DNA from: Rhodothermaceae bacterium
GTDB taxonomy: Bacteria > Bacteroidota > Rhodothermia > Rhodothermales > Bin80
Length of the DNA stretch: 33,045 nt
Assembly (NCBI GenBank): GCA_009838195.1
Contig: VXSC01000005.1
Location: 1-33,045, forward strand
Direction: 5' to 3'
Shown here piece by piece: positions 1 through 8,760 of this stretch (positions are counted from its first letter, which is position 1; the number at the start of each line of letters is the position of its first letter). The translations under genes were made by a program, and so were the position numbers. A model generated the notes under the pieces. The model was given only the letters and a program-made list of their open reading frames with translations. It ran no database searches and was not told the origin of the DNA.

Positions 1-50
1 ATACATAGCGCCCCGTAGCCTTATCTGACGGCCGTCCTACTATACCAGGG
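1..50. repeat. Left arm of a 50-base inverted repeat at the window ends
   Basis: The first 50 bases are the exact reverse complement of positions 32994-33043, and the match stops at base 51 (A here, G on the other side). The repeat contains a 10-base perfect palindrome, GACGGCCGTC, at 29-38. Read outwards, both window ends run into the same sequence. This is what an assembler produces when a unique segment is bordered on both sides by copies of one insertion element or other repeat in opposite orientation. I cannot name the element from 50 bases. Confidence 0.95.
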
Positions 51-265
51 AATAGGATCATAGGATTCACGGCATCGGTGCGTCCAATTGGCCCGAATGA
101 GCGCGATGGTCGTGCTATGTTGTCCCAGTTGATCTCCCAAAACCACCGGTTCACCAAAACTTGCGAAGCCTGAACCCGAATTCAGCCCAACATCTGATGG
201 CCAAGACCGTTCAAAATTTCGAATATGGGGGATTTTCGGACGGGCACTAATTATTCGGGCAAGCA
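51..265. other. Left-edge stretch with no supported gene
   Basis: Nothing convincing is seen here. A minus-strand open frame of 81 codons covers 21-266, but it runs into the terminal repeat, shows no recognisable domain, and has no ribosome binding site. I treat it as chance. Confidence 0.5.
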
Positions 266-460
266 CTAGCTAACGTGTCCGTACGGAGGGCAGGTGAGGA
301 AGTTGCTCAATTCGGGGTCAGTGAATCGGAGCGTGCCAACATACGGAGACATACCCGTTGGATCTGAGATAACAACAGTAAAGGCGAAGGTACCTTGAAT
401 TGTGACTGTGGTCTCATGTGTATCCTCTTTTGAAGTCAGTAGAGGATCCAGAGAGGACAA
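266..460 (-). pseudogene. Fragment resembling the quinoprotein dehydrogenase next door
   Basis: This short minus-strand frame (TTG start, 64 codons) ends with the residues TDPELSNFLTCPPYGH. The intact PQQ dehydrogenase at 704-2854 contains the very similar TDPQLSNFFAGSPYGH just after its haem c domain. At nucleotide level the two stretches match at 42 of 59 aligned positions, with most differences at third codon positions, so they share ancestry as coding DNA. Upstream of the match (residues 1-47) no similarity to the intact gene is visible, and the frame stops three residues after PYGH, whereas the intact gene continues for over 100 residues. I read it as the remnant of a second, diverged quinoprotein gene cut off near the repeat at the window edge. 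It could also be a short unrelated gene with a convergent tail, which I think less likely. Confidence 0.4.
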
Positions 461-703
461 ATAACATCACGACCAGTACAATTTCGTTCACGCAAAAAGC
501 TAACTCTCATCATTTTCGTCACCTACATGGGTGGCTTGTGAACAGAATTACAGAGAACTGCACACAGACTATACAAATGATTTGTGGAAGGTGCAAGACT
601 TTACGAACACTTACAAAAAAGAGGAGGCAAAGCAAGAGGGGAAATTTCAGAACCGATGTTGAAATGACTGTTCCCAATCCTGAGGTAGTTCTGATCACTT
701 CAA
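461..703. other. Intergenic stretch downstream of the quinoprotein gene
   Basis: No supported gene. A 119-codon plus-strand frame crosses 418-777 but overlaps the end of the PQQ dehydrogenase and has no domain signature. I saw no clear stem plus T-run terminator for the minus-strand operon that ends at 704. Confidence 0.4.
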
Positions 704-2854
704 CTATTCAGGCAAAGCAAATGCCAGGTACGCATCCCCCGATTTTGTCCCCATCTTGCCACCACCCGCGGCGATGACCACGTATTGCTTCCCACTAACC
801 ACATACGTTGCCGGTGTTGCGTAACCTCCCGCAGGAAGTTGGGTTTCCCATAACAGCTCTCCGGTGTCTTTGTTGAATGCTCGGAACCGTTCGTCCTGGG
901 TTGCAGCAATAAAAATCAAGCCACCTGAAGTAATTACCGGGCCACCATAATTTTCCGTCCCGGTTTGCTGGATGCCTTTGGCCGTCAATTCGGGAAATTC
1001 TCCAAGTGGGATCGACCAGTCAATCGTACCCGCATTCAGATTGACTGCGTTCAATGTCCCCCACGGCGGTTTGACTGCCGGATAACCGTCCTGATCAAAA
1101 AACCGGTTGTAGCCAGTGTGTCCGTATGGAGAGCCGGCGAAGAAATTACTCAGCTGAGGATCCGTGACTTGGATCGTGTCGCTTGGGGTATCATCTGCTT
1201 CACCAAATAAAAAATCCGTAATTGCAGACACTTCGTCTGATTTGAGAAAGCCAAACGAAGGCATAAATCCGATTCCTTGCGCGATCTGGTTGTTTACGTC
1301 ATCTTTTGTCATTCGGGACTCCAGATTCGTCAACGTTGGCATCTCGCCACCGCTGGATCCCTCCAATTCGGTTCCATGGCAGCCAGCGCAGTAGCGTGCA
1401 TATAAACCCGCACCCGTAGCGGCGTTGTCCGGATTGAGTGGAACCATTGTCAGGATCCACGGCATTTCGTTGCTGTTGACGTAGAGCATTCCAGTGGTCG
1501 GATCATATCCGGCACCACCCCATTCTGCCCCGCCATCGAATCCTGGGTAGATAATCGTCCCCTCTACGCTTGGAGGTACAAACTGTCCGTTCGAGCGAAC
1601 CTGACGAAAACGCTCCAGCACATAGTCGTGAGATTCCTGCGAGATGTCCGTGATATCCTCTTCATCAAACCGCTGACGTGCAAATGGAGGGGGTTTTAAT
1701 GGAATTGGTTGGGTTGGCCACGCCTCTTCACCATAGAGATCTGAGGGTGGGAATTCTTGTTCTTCAACCGGAAAGAGAGGGACCCCCGTTTCCCGATCCA
1801 GAAGGAAGACATGTCCGCTTTTCGTGACCTGTGCGACGGCATCAATACTGCGCCCTTCATGCGTAACGGTAACTAAATTAGGAGCAGCGGGCAGGTCACG
1901 ATCCCAAATATCATGGTGTACTGTCTGAAAATGCCATTTACGTTCGCCCGTCATTGCATCCAAAGCCAGGACGGAATTCGCAAAAAGATTTTCTCCAATA
2001 CGATTACCGCCCCAAAAATCAAAAGCTGCTGATCCAGTAGGTAGAAAGACTGTTCCCCGTTCTTTGTCTAGGCTCAATCCACTCCATGCATTCGCCCCCC
2101 CACTGTACAAGTATGCCTCTGCTGGCCATGTGTCATATCCAAACTCCTCTGGGTGCGGGATGGTGCGGAAGGTCCAAACCACATCTCCCGTTCGTACATC
2201 ATATGCCCGAATATGGCCGGGTGCAGAGCGGATTCCCTCTGACAGGGAGGTCCCCTGAATCAATAGATGTCGGTAAATAATCCCAGGAGTGCGCGCGGAT
2301 ACGGCCAAGCCTGTCACATCACGTCCAAGATCTTTGCGTAAACCAACCGACCCAGCTTCGCCAAATGTTAGAATTGGCTCTCCGGTAAGTGCGTTCAATG
2401 CGAATATTCTGGATCCGGCGGAATAGAGAATGCGGGACTCATGTTGGTCACTGCCTTCCCAATAGGTCACACCTCGGTTAATCCCGGGACCCTCTGCTAC
2501 TGCGCCCGCATCAAACGGATCAAAACGCCAGATTTCCTCTCCAGTTGCCGCATTCAAAGCGAATGTCTTCAATCCTGGTGAAGTGGCATATAGGATTGAG
2601 TCTACGACAATGGGGTTGCATTGTATTTGAGTACGGCCTGTGCTGTCGGCGTCACCCGAGTTGTAGACCCAGGCCAACGCGAGTTCAGCCACATTGTCCT
2701 GATTGATCTGATCAAGGGTAGAGTAGTGACTACTCGTGGCATCACCTAGATATACTGACCAGTCCCTATAAGAATCTTCGCTATCCGTAGGGTTTTGATT
2801 GGAAGCGCAACCACATAAAGCGATGACTAAAAAGCAGATGCTGATGCGCCACAT
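704..2854 (-). CDS. PQQ-dependent dehydrogenase with haem c domain, lipoprotein
   Basis: Quinoprotein dehydrogenase of the PQQ beta-propeller family (alcohol/polyol/glucose type), predicted to oxidise a sugar or alcohol outside the cytoplasm and pass electrons to its own haem c. From the ATG at 2854 it has 716 residues: a lipoprotein signal peptide with lipobox LCGC (Cys16); propeller repeats over about residues 30-465, with typical ALNAATGEEIWRF and ALDAMTGERKWHF blades; an inserted cytochrome c domain with CAGCH at 489-493 and a plausible Met ligand in GFMPSF; then the last blades to the C-terminus. A longer frame exists from a TTG at 2929 overlapping the stop of the HAD gene, but it would place 25 hydrophilic residues before the signal peptide, so I prefer 2854. 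It is the last gene of the minus-strand sugar-oxidation run. The substrate cannot be read from sequence. Confidence 0.9.
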   Translation of the reverse strand: MWRISICFLVIALCGCASNQNPTDSEDSYRDWSVYLGDATSSHYSTLDQINQDNVAELALAWVYNSGDADSTGRTQIQCNPIVVDSILYATSPGLKTFALNAATGEEIWRFDPFDAGAVAEGPGINRGVTYWEGSDQHESRILYSAGSRIFALNALTGEPILTFGEAGSVGLRKDLGRDVTGLAVSARTPGIIYRHLLIQGTSLSEGIRSAPGHIRAYDVRTGDVVWTFRTIPHPEEFGYDTWPAEAYLYSGGANAWSGLSLDKERGTVFLPTGSAAFDFWGGNRIGENLFANSVLALDAMTGERKWHFQTVHHDIWDRDLPAAPNLVTVTHEGRSIDAVAQVTKSGHVFLLDRETGVPLFPVEEQEFPPSDLYGEEAWPTQPIPLKPPPFARQRFDEEDITDISQESHDYVLERFRQVRSNGQFVPPSVEGTIIYPGFDGGAEWGGAGYDPTTGMLYVNSNEMPWILTMVPLNPDNAATGAGLYARYCAGCHGTELEGSSGGEMPTLTNLESRMTKDDVNNQIAQGIGFMPSFGFLKSDEVSAITDFLFGEADDTPSDTIQVTDPQLSNFFAGSPYGHTGYNRFFDQDGYPAVKPPWGTLNAVNLNAGTIDWSIPLGEFPELTAKGIQQTGTENYGGPVITSGGLIFIAATQDERFRAFNKDTGELLWETQLPAGGYATPATYVVSGKQYVVIAAGGGKMGTKSGDAYLAFALPE

Positions 2855-2925
2855 TGACTCAATCGGTTTAGTTTTAGGCTGTTCCTTTCCAAGGCTAGGA
2901 CTGACGATTGGTTTGTGCAATGAAC

Positions 2926-3612
2926 TCAAGCGGATTGGGCTTCATGACTTGTTGGAAAGAGAAGGGTTCTAAGATATGCTTCAATCTCCGCAATGGAACG
3001 GAATACAGCGTGTGCGCCGGCGTCCTGCAGGGCTTGGTGGGGGAATGTGGTCGTGAGTCCCAGGACATGGCAACCCGCTCGCAGTCCACTGAGGATTCCG
3101 TATTTCGAATCCTCAATCACAATACATTCCTCGGCAGGCGCGTCCAAACGAGCAGCAGTGATCAGATATGGTTGTGGATCCGGCTTTGGCAGGTGAACAT
3201 CTTCAATCGTTGTGACTGACGAAAAATAGGGAGCTAGTCCAAACTTTGTAAATGCTCGTTCCTGATCAGTTTTTGTGGCAGAAGTTACCAAGCCCAGGGG
3301 CATACTCTGCTCATGCAGGAGCTGAACAAGACTCAGAGCACCCGGCATCAGTTGGAGTTCGTCCGACAGGCTTGCGAAAGCTTCATGTTTTGCTTTAACA
3401 AGATTTTCAACTGTGGTAGACCCGGTGCCAAAATGTTCGGCAATGAATTCATAGACCCGATCTTCTGTCCATCCCTTGAATAGGGGGTTCACGGTCTTGG
3501 GGACATCTAGGCCAAACTGCTTACATACAATGTCCTGCGCTTTTTCATGCAAGTATTCGGAATCAACAATGACTCCGTCCATGTCAAACAATATGGCCGA
3601 GGGAGCTACAAT
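2926..3612 (-). CDS. HAD hydrolase, beta-phosphoglucomutase-like subfamily
   Basis: Haloacid dehalogenase superfamily phosphatase or mutase acting on sugar phosphates in the cytoplasm. Visible motifs are FDMDGVIVDS (motif I, nucleophile and acid/base Asp), VTSATK (motif II Ser/Thr), the motif III lysine in the KPDPQPYL segment, and VIEDSKYGI (motif IV). The helical cap lies between motifs I and II, as in beta-phosphoglucomutase and 2-deoxyglucose-6-phosphatase. The start is unusual. The first normal start codon, TTG at 3591, would remove the first beta strand (AIL) before FDMDG, yet a perfect AGGAGGT lies at 3622-3628, ten bases before an in-frame ATT at 3612. I therefore use ATT as the probable start (228 residues). 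The gene lies 122 bases downstream of the gluconolactonase. Confidence 0.85.
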   Translation of the reverse strand: MVAPSAILFDMDGVIVDSEYLHEKAQDIVCKQFGLDVPKTVNPLFKGWTEDRVYEFIAEHFGTGSTTVENLVKAKHEAFASLSDELQLMPGALSLVQLLHEQSMPLGLVTSATKTDQERAFTKFGLAPYFSSVTTIEDVHLPKPDPQPYLITAARLDAPAEECIVIEDSKYGILSGLRAGCHVLGLTTTFPHQALQDAGAHAVFRSIAEIEAYLRTLLFPTSHEAQSA

Positions 3613-3621
3613 AGCCTATTT

Positions 3622-3628
3622 ACCTCCT
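3622..3628 (-). promoter_or_regulatory. Strong ribosome binding site before a possible ATT start
   Basis: The minus strand reads AGGAGGT here, a full match to the anti-Shine-Dalgarno core, and an in-frame TAG lies directly after it. The only candidate start at normal spacing is ATT at 3612-3610. Most other genes in this window lack a good Shine-Dalgarno sequence, so this one stands out and decides the start call for the HAD gene. Confidence 0.6.
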
Positions 3629-3734
3629 GGCATGATAGATACGGGCGGCGAAATGGTCGCCGCCAATTGTTTTATGGCCGAAAGCCCTGCACACTCCTAA
3701 GGCAGAATCACGGCTATCCGAATTGCAATCAATC

Positions 3735-4751
3735 TCAGAGGATCGCACCCTCAGTAAGCAGTGGGATCCGTAATAAGTACCCATCTGCAGTGATATACAG
3801 GACCTTCCCGTCATCTCCAAAGGCGCAGTTGGCTGTTGCCTGAGTTGTATTGATTGTACCAAGATGAACTCCCTCTGGGTTGAACACCAAGACTCCACCT
3901 GGTCCTGTTGCGAATAGATTCCCAGCTAAGTCTACTTTTAAGCCATCAGGTAAACCAGAAAGTCCATCTTCGACAAGACTGGTCGCGTCAAAAAAGACTC
4001 GTCCATTTTCGATTCCGCCATCTGGCAAGACGTCGTACGCCATCCAGATCGCATTTTCTGGATCTGAATTTGCGACATAAAGCGTTTTCTCATCCGGCGA
4101 AAAGGCTAATCCGTTTGGCCGGCTAAGCCCTGCTTCAAGAAGTGTGACAGTTCCATCTGATGTAGCACTAAATACGCCGTGAAAATCTAATTCTTTGGAT
4201 GGATCTTCCATCCGAAGCTCAAGTCCATAGGGTGGGTCGGTAAAGTAGAGCATCCCGTTTGAGTGGTAGACCAAATCGTTCGGGCTGTTGTAACGAGCCC
4301 CTTCATAGCGGTCTACAACCGTATCGTACATCGGCTCAGGGTCCGAAAGAGGTGTACCCAACCGTGCAATACGGCGATCACCATGTTGGGTGATTATCAG
4401 ATTTCCGTCAGAATCCAGAGTGAGCCCATTTGATCCAAGAGAGCCTCCTCTTTCTTCGGGACCGGTATAGCCAGACGGTTCAAGGAATATGCGGGCATCA
4501 TTGCCCTCACTCCAGTGATAGATTTGATTCGTCGGTACATCGGAGAAGAGTAAAAACTCCCCATCACTAACCCAAACCGGTCCCTCTGACCAGACGAACC
4601 CCTCAGCTAGAACCTCTAATTGTGCATCTGCAGAGACTAAATCGGTCAGGGTTTCGTCAAGCACCTCAACCGATCCGATCAGTTCTTGGCTTGAGGCATT
4701 CGAGACGATGCATATCGTCAAAAGTAGTGGCGTCCAAAATAGGTAACGCAT
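3735..4751 (-). CDS. Exported SMP-30/gluconolactonase-family lactonase
   Basis: Six-bladed propeller of the SMP-30/gluconolaconase/LRE family, which hydrolyses sugar lactones. From the ATG at 4751 it has 338 residues, with a signal peptide (about residues 1-21, cleavage near NASSQ). Metal and active-site positions are recognisable: Glu56 in WSEGPVW, Asn158-Asp159 in NSPNDLVYH, Asn213 in RPNGLAFSPDE, and Asp269 in LPDGLKVD. A longer frame reaches 4841 but overlaps the upstream cytochrome gene and delays the signal peptide. The cytochrome stop lies 16 bases before the ATG, so the two are probably co-transcribed. Opening the lactone produced by a periplasmic quinoprotein is the natural role in this cluster; the exact sugar is unknown. 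Confidence 0.88.
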   Translation of the reverse strand: MRYLFWTPLLLTICIVSNASSQELIGSVEVLDETLTDLVSADAQLEVLAEGFVWSEGPVWVSDGEFLLFSDVPTNQIYHWSEGNDARIFLEPSGYTGPEERGGSLGSNGLTLDSDGNLIITQHGDRRIARLGTPLSDPEPMYDTVVDRYEGARYNSPNDLVYHSNGMLYFTDPPYGLELRMEDPSKELDFHGVFSATSDGTVTLLEAGLSRPNGLAFSPDEKTLYVANSDPENAIWMAYDVLPDGGIENGRVFFDATSLVEDGLSGLPDGLKVDLAGNLFATGPGGVLVFNPEGVHLGTINTTQATANCAFGDDGKVLYITADGYLLRIPLLTEGAIL

Positions 4752-4767
4752 TGGAGTAGAGATTGAT

Positions 4768-5301
4768 TTAGTTTGATCCTGTCGTATCGCTTGGAGAGAG
4801 GAAAAAGCCAAAGGACCCAGGGATACCCTGGTTCGCTTCATCGGCTAACTCTTCGGCAGTCCAAGCCTGTGTTCTGTCACTCGTAGCCTTTCGTACGAGC
4901 ATGACTTCATTTTCAGTAACTGCAGAGGCATCATTGTCCCATGTAGTGCGAATATAGGTGAGTAGAGCGGCCATTTCCTGATCACCTAGAAATGTTTTCC
5001 ATGGCGGCATTGCTCCACTGTAAACCGTATTTCCTACCTGCATCTCTCCCATGACACCGTCCAGAACAATTCGTATGAGACGTCCTTTATCACCGGTCAC
5101 CCAATCAATTTCATTCAGCGGGGGAAAGACTCCGGTAATGCCTTCACCATCTGCTTGATGGCAGGAGCCGCATCGCGTTAAGTAAAGTGCTTCTCCATCT
5201 GCAGATGCAGTCTGAGCTATCGTGCTACTGGGTAGCGCAAGCCAAAGCATGATTGCGAGCATGCCAGACATACAGCCTATCGGTGCTGGTCGGAAAACCA
5301 T
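4768..5301 (-). CDS. Exported small c-type cytochrome
   Basis: Single-haem class I cytochrome c. From the ATG at 5301 it has 177 residues: a hydrophobic export signal (about 11-30, ending STIAQ), the haem motif CGSCH at 44-48, and a Met ligand at 98 in SGAMPPW, giving a domain of about 100 residues, then a hydrophilic tail of unknown role. A GTG at 5364 would add 21 residues before the signal and is less likely. It probably accepts electrons from the soluble-type glucose/sorbosone dehydrogenase domain encoded immediately upstream (gene at 5486-8755) and passes them to a terminal oxidase. The partnership is inferred from gene order and family habits. Confidence 0.88.
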   Translation of the reverse strand: MVFRPAPIGCMSGMLAIMLWLALPSSTIAQTASADGEALYLTRCGSCHQADGEGITGVFPPLNEIDWVTGDKGRLIRIVLDGVMGEMQVGNTVYSGAMPPWKTFLGDQEMAALLTYIRTTWDNDASAVTENEVMLVRKATSDRTQAWTAEELADEANQGIPGSFGFFLSPSDTTGSN

Positions 5302-5485
5302 CGAATTCAAGCTTCTATTTTCAGTATTCCGAGTGAGTTGGGGACCTTCATTAACTAGTACCACGGCGTATAGTTGATCTTCTGATACCCTTGCCGAACT
5401 GTAATTTGAGCTTCAAAGCAATCATATAGATGGCTCTTAATCCGCAAATAGGCGAACAAAAGCACGAGATTCTCTCAAATCTGAT

Positions 5486-8400
5486 CTAGTTCTCTGATTG
5501 ATCCTGTGGTGCGGAAGAATTTTGGATCCAACGATACCTCGTCACTTTCGCATCAGGTCCAGCATCCCAGAAACCGTCAAATTCGGCCACATAAATGCTC
5601 CCATCTGGTCCAATCTCCATGGAAATGGGGGCGGTATCCTTAAGTGTATCAAACATCCTGATGTTGACCAACCGCTTTGCTGGGATTTGAATATCTGGAA
5701 CGTTCTGGCGCACATCTTCTTCCTGATCACTCTCAAATGTCCCATCCACGAGTTCCCCATACTTAATCCAGCGTCTTGCCCAGTCAAACACAAAGATCTG
5801 ATTGTTCAGGACCGCGCCAAATGTATACTCGCCGTCAGAGCGATAAATCGGCCCAACTGTAGCCGAACGTCCCCCGTGCTCATAATCGTACTCCCAGAAT
5901 GGGGGGACATAATCAGGTATCAACTCCGGGGTCCACTCATTATAGAACAACTTCCCGAGAGTTCGAGGCCATCCGAAGTTCTCACCACCGTTTAGGGAGA
6001 TATTGTACTCGTCGTAATCAAAGGAAGCATCTGGTCCTACGACACCGATATAGAGCGCATTGGTGTGAGGATCTACTTTAAATCGATATGGATTGCGAAG
6101 GCCATAGGCATAGATTTCCCAGCGTACCCCGGGCTCACCAAAAAACGGATTGTCATGTGGGATTGTGCCATCCCGATTAATTCGGAGAATCTTCCCTCGC
6201 AGGTCCTGCAAATTTTGTGCAGAGCGTTCCGAATCGACGATACGTGCCCAATGATAGTCCTTGAGAGCATGCGTGTTCATAAATGCAGACAATTGCTCTT
6301 TGGACATCTTCCATCCTGGGCGTACTTCAGACATTCCTGTATCACCGGTTGAAAGATAGAGCGTCGAATCGGGGCCCCATTCAATATCACCTGCCTGGTG
6401 ACAGCACTGAGGTTCGGTAGGAACCCGAAGGAGGACATGCTCGGATTCAAGATCGAGGGCTCCATCCGCATGGGTAAACCGTGAAAGCGTATTAATGAAA
6501 GTATGCGGTTCCGTGTAGTAAAGGTAGATGTATGGTGAGCCTTCATAAAACTCAGGATCTACTTCAATTCCAAACAGGCCGTGTTCTACGTTCGTTGGGT
6601 CTGTGGTCTGTAAGTGTGCAATCTGTGTTACTTCGCCCGTCTCCGCATCGTAGTGATGAATCTTTCCACGCAGTTCGGCAATCCAGACATCCCCTTGGTC
6701 GTCCACAGCGATATCATCTGGCCAGACATTATCTGCAATCACCTCTTTGACTCGATGCCCGGAAAAATCTGTTTCCGTACGGCCAGCAGCCATGCGCAAA
6801 CCCTGTACAACGTGTTCTAGAAACGCTGGCGTCTTCCATGTATCTGCAAAATGTCCGAGTGCTGTTACAAACACCCGCCCATTGTTATGGGTACGTATCC
6901 AGCTCAGGGGGTAGTCATTCCGTTCTGGTCCTGCCACGGATTCGGTCAGTTCAACGGTCTCTGTATCCAACGAAAGTAAAACCTTAGAATTCCAACGGGG
7001 GTTGATGTCCAGTACATAGATTTCTTCATGAACCCAAAAATCATCACTCAGATGACGTGTTGCTGGAGTATCTGAGTTTTCTACAGAAACGCGAACGCTG
7101 TGCGTCCACGGATGGCTGTCAAAAAGCCCACCGCCTACCATCTCTCGATATTCCTCGGAATGATAAAGTGCATCAAGTCCTGCATGGGCAACGGCGACTC
7201 CCTTACCTTGCTCAAGAAATGCCAGAATAGCGTCAACGTGATCTGGATCTAATGTCTCTCCCTCAAATTCTGGTTCATCTCCTTGGGCACTGGAGCCAGA
7301 AAAGGGCATCGCACCGAACCCACCTGTGATCGTCCCCTGGATATCGTCACCTTCAATGATTCCTGCCGTAGAGAAATCGCCAAATTCGGGGATGTTAAAG
7401 TGGAATCGAACAGAATCTTCACGTAGCTCCAAGTCGTGGATTGGCACCTCTCCTTCTGGAAAGACAAAGACGCTTGAACTTCCTTGAAGGGTCAGCAGGG
7501 CATCCATCGGGGCTTGTGGGGTTGTGATCGTGACCGCGTAGCTTACCGGTGGAGGCTCACTCTCGGTGCCAACAACTGGGATTTGCATTTCTCCCAGGAT
7601 CATCATCCCATGTAGTGAATCTCCCTCAATTCCGAGCCGCATACGTCCGATACCCATTCCACCCGTATCCCATGAAAACCCCAGAGAATCAGTATCCAGC
7701 CGGATACTCATCAAGGATGCGGGCTCAGGAAATAGGTTGAATTTCACCGTCCCTGTAAGCGAGTCAGGAGTTTCACTGATAGCAACCTTTCCCTCGATTC
7801 TGTTGTCTGGGACCATCATTTTGACATCGTAATTGGCCAATGTCCCTTCTAACATCTCCTCTGCGGGTTCTGGAGTGGGGGCTCCTTCAGGGCGGGGGAG
7901 CCGCAGGGTTGAATTCGCCAGAAAAAGGACATCATAATCAGCAAGGCTCTCTGGATTCAACATACTGACATCTTCTGTCGTATCCACACGAAGTTCGGTC
8001 GTTTGACTCAGTGCCATCATGGCTTCTTTCTGCGCCTCAATTGCAGCTCCATGCCGAAATCCATGCGTCGTGGTCAGCATGAGCACGCGGATTTCCTCGA
8101 GTGCTTCAGAGGTCGCCATCATCTCAGCAAGAGATCCATAAACATCTTCCTGGATGGGGCGAATCCGTACATTTTTGAAAGCTACACGTGAACTATCGTC
8201 ATGATTCTGGAATCCAATAAAGCCCTCTCGGCCCCGATTGCCCATGTAATCATTGACCTTCACACCGTTATGCCATACTTCATATCTCTGTCCGGTGACA
8301 CGAATACGAAAGTCATTCCACATTCCAACGGGGTGCGGATTTGAACGAAATGGCTTGCTGATTGCAAAAATGCTGCCAGTTTTGTGGTCGGGATCCCGGC

Positions 8401-8755
8401 TGTCATCAATCTGAATTTCATACCCTTCGTTGACTGCAACCCATGGATCATCGGTTTCGGGAAATCTCACAAACACACCACTATTTGCGGTATACTTGTT
8501 CGTCATCCACTCAAGCTCTAATTCGAAATCACGGAATGACTTATCCTTGTAATAGAAGAGGCCCATTCCACCTCTGCTAAGCATAGACCCGTCCGCTTCC
8601 AGTGTAAATTCTCCAGGCCCTGCCTGATACCACCCTTCAAGCGTCGAGCCATCAAAGAGAGTTTGCCACTGTGCCTGGACCGGCAAAACATCTCCCAGTG
8701 CAATCAGGAGCCCAATACATGTCGCGCATAGAATGCCCGTAACTCTGCTTTTCAT
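5486..8755 (-). CDS. DUF1080 - ThuA - sorbosone/glucose dehydrogenase fusion protein
   Basis: Exported three-enzyme fusion of 1089 residues. Residues 1-29 are a signal peptide. Residues 31-200 are a DUF1080 (3-keto-disaccharide hydrolase, concanavalin-like) domain, with LFDGSTLEGW, NSGVFVRF and YEIQIDD. A ThuA-like amidotransferase-fold domain follows in two parts, 221-287 and 495-655 (LMLTTTHGFRHG; GVAVAHAGLDA). Between the parts lies an inserted block (298-490) of two similar beta-rich repeats. Residues 663-1077 form a PQQ-dependent glucose/sorbosone dehydrogenase propeller, with CCHQAGDIEWGPD and YGLRNPYRF corresponding to the PQQ-contacting His and Arg-Asn of soluble glucose dehydrogenase. 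DUF1080 and ThuA proteins are both linked to 3-keto sugar metabolism, so the fusion may oxidise and cleave glycosides. It lies 5 bases after the gene at 8761-9552. Confidence 0.9.
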   Translation of the reverse strand: MKSRVTGILCATCIGLLIALGDVLPVQAQWQTLFDGSTLEGWYQAGPGEFTLEADGSMLSRGGMGLFYYKDKSFRDFELELEWMTNKYTANSGVFVRFPETDDPWVAVNEGYEIQIDDSRDPDHKTGSIFAISKPFRSNPHPVGMWNDFRIRVTGQRYEVWHNGVKVNDYMGNRGREGFIGFQNHDDSSRVAFKNVRIRPIQEDVYGSLAEMMATSEALEEIRVLMLTTTHGFRHGAAIEAQKEAMMALSQTTELRVDTTEDVSMLNPESLADYDVLFLANSTLRLPRPEGAPTPEPAEEMLEGTLANYDVKMMVPDNRIEGKVAISETPDSLTGTVKFNLFPEPASLMSIRLDTDSLGFSWDTGGMGIGRMRLGIEGDSLHGMMILGEMQIPVVGTESEPPPVSYAVTITTPQAPMDALLTLQGSSSVFVFPEGEVPIHDLELREDSVRFHFNIPEFGDFSTAGIIEGDDIQGTITGGFGAMPFSGSSAQGDEPEFEGETLDPDHVDAILAFLEQGKGVAVAHAGLDALYHSEEYREMVGGGLFDSHPWTHSVRVSVENSDTPATRHLSDDFWVHEEIYVLDINPRWNSKVLLSLDTETVELTESVAGPERNDYPLSWIRTHNNGRVFVTALGHFADTWKTPAFLEHVVQGLRMAAGRTETDFSGHRVKEVIADNVWPDDIAVDDQGDVWIAELRGKIHHYDAETGEVTQIAHLQTTDPTNVEHGLFGIEVDPEFYEGSPYIYLYYTEPHTFINTLSRFTHADGALDLESEHVLLRVPTEPQCCHQAGDIEWGPDSTLYLSTGDTGMSEVRPGWKMSKEQLSAFMNTHALKDYHWARIVDSERSAQNLQDLRGKILRINRDGTIPHDNPFFGEPGVRWEIYAYGLRNPYRFKVDPHTNALYIGVVGPDASFDYDEYNISLNGGENFGWPRTLGKLFYNEWTPELIPDYVPPFWEYDYEHGGRSATVGPIYRSDGEYTFGAVLNNQIFVFDWARRWIKYGELVDGTFESDQEEDVRQNVPDIQIPAKRLVNIRMFDTLKDTAPISMEIGPDGSIYVAEFDGFWDAGPDAKVTRYRWIQNSSAPQDQSEN

Positions 8756-8760
8756 AGTCT

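Noticed and set aside
21..266. 81-codon minus-strand ORF at the left edge
   Set aside because: Reads into the terminal repeat, has no domain or ribosome binding site, and has unlikely composition.
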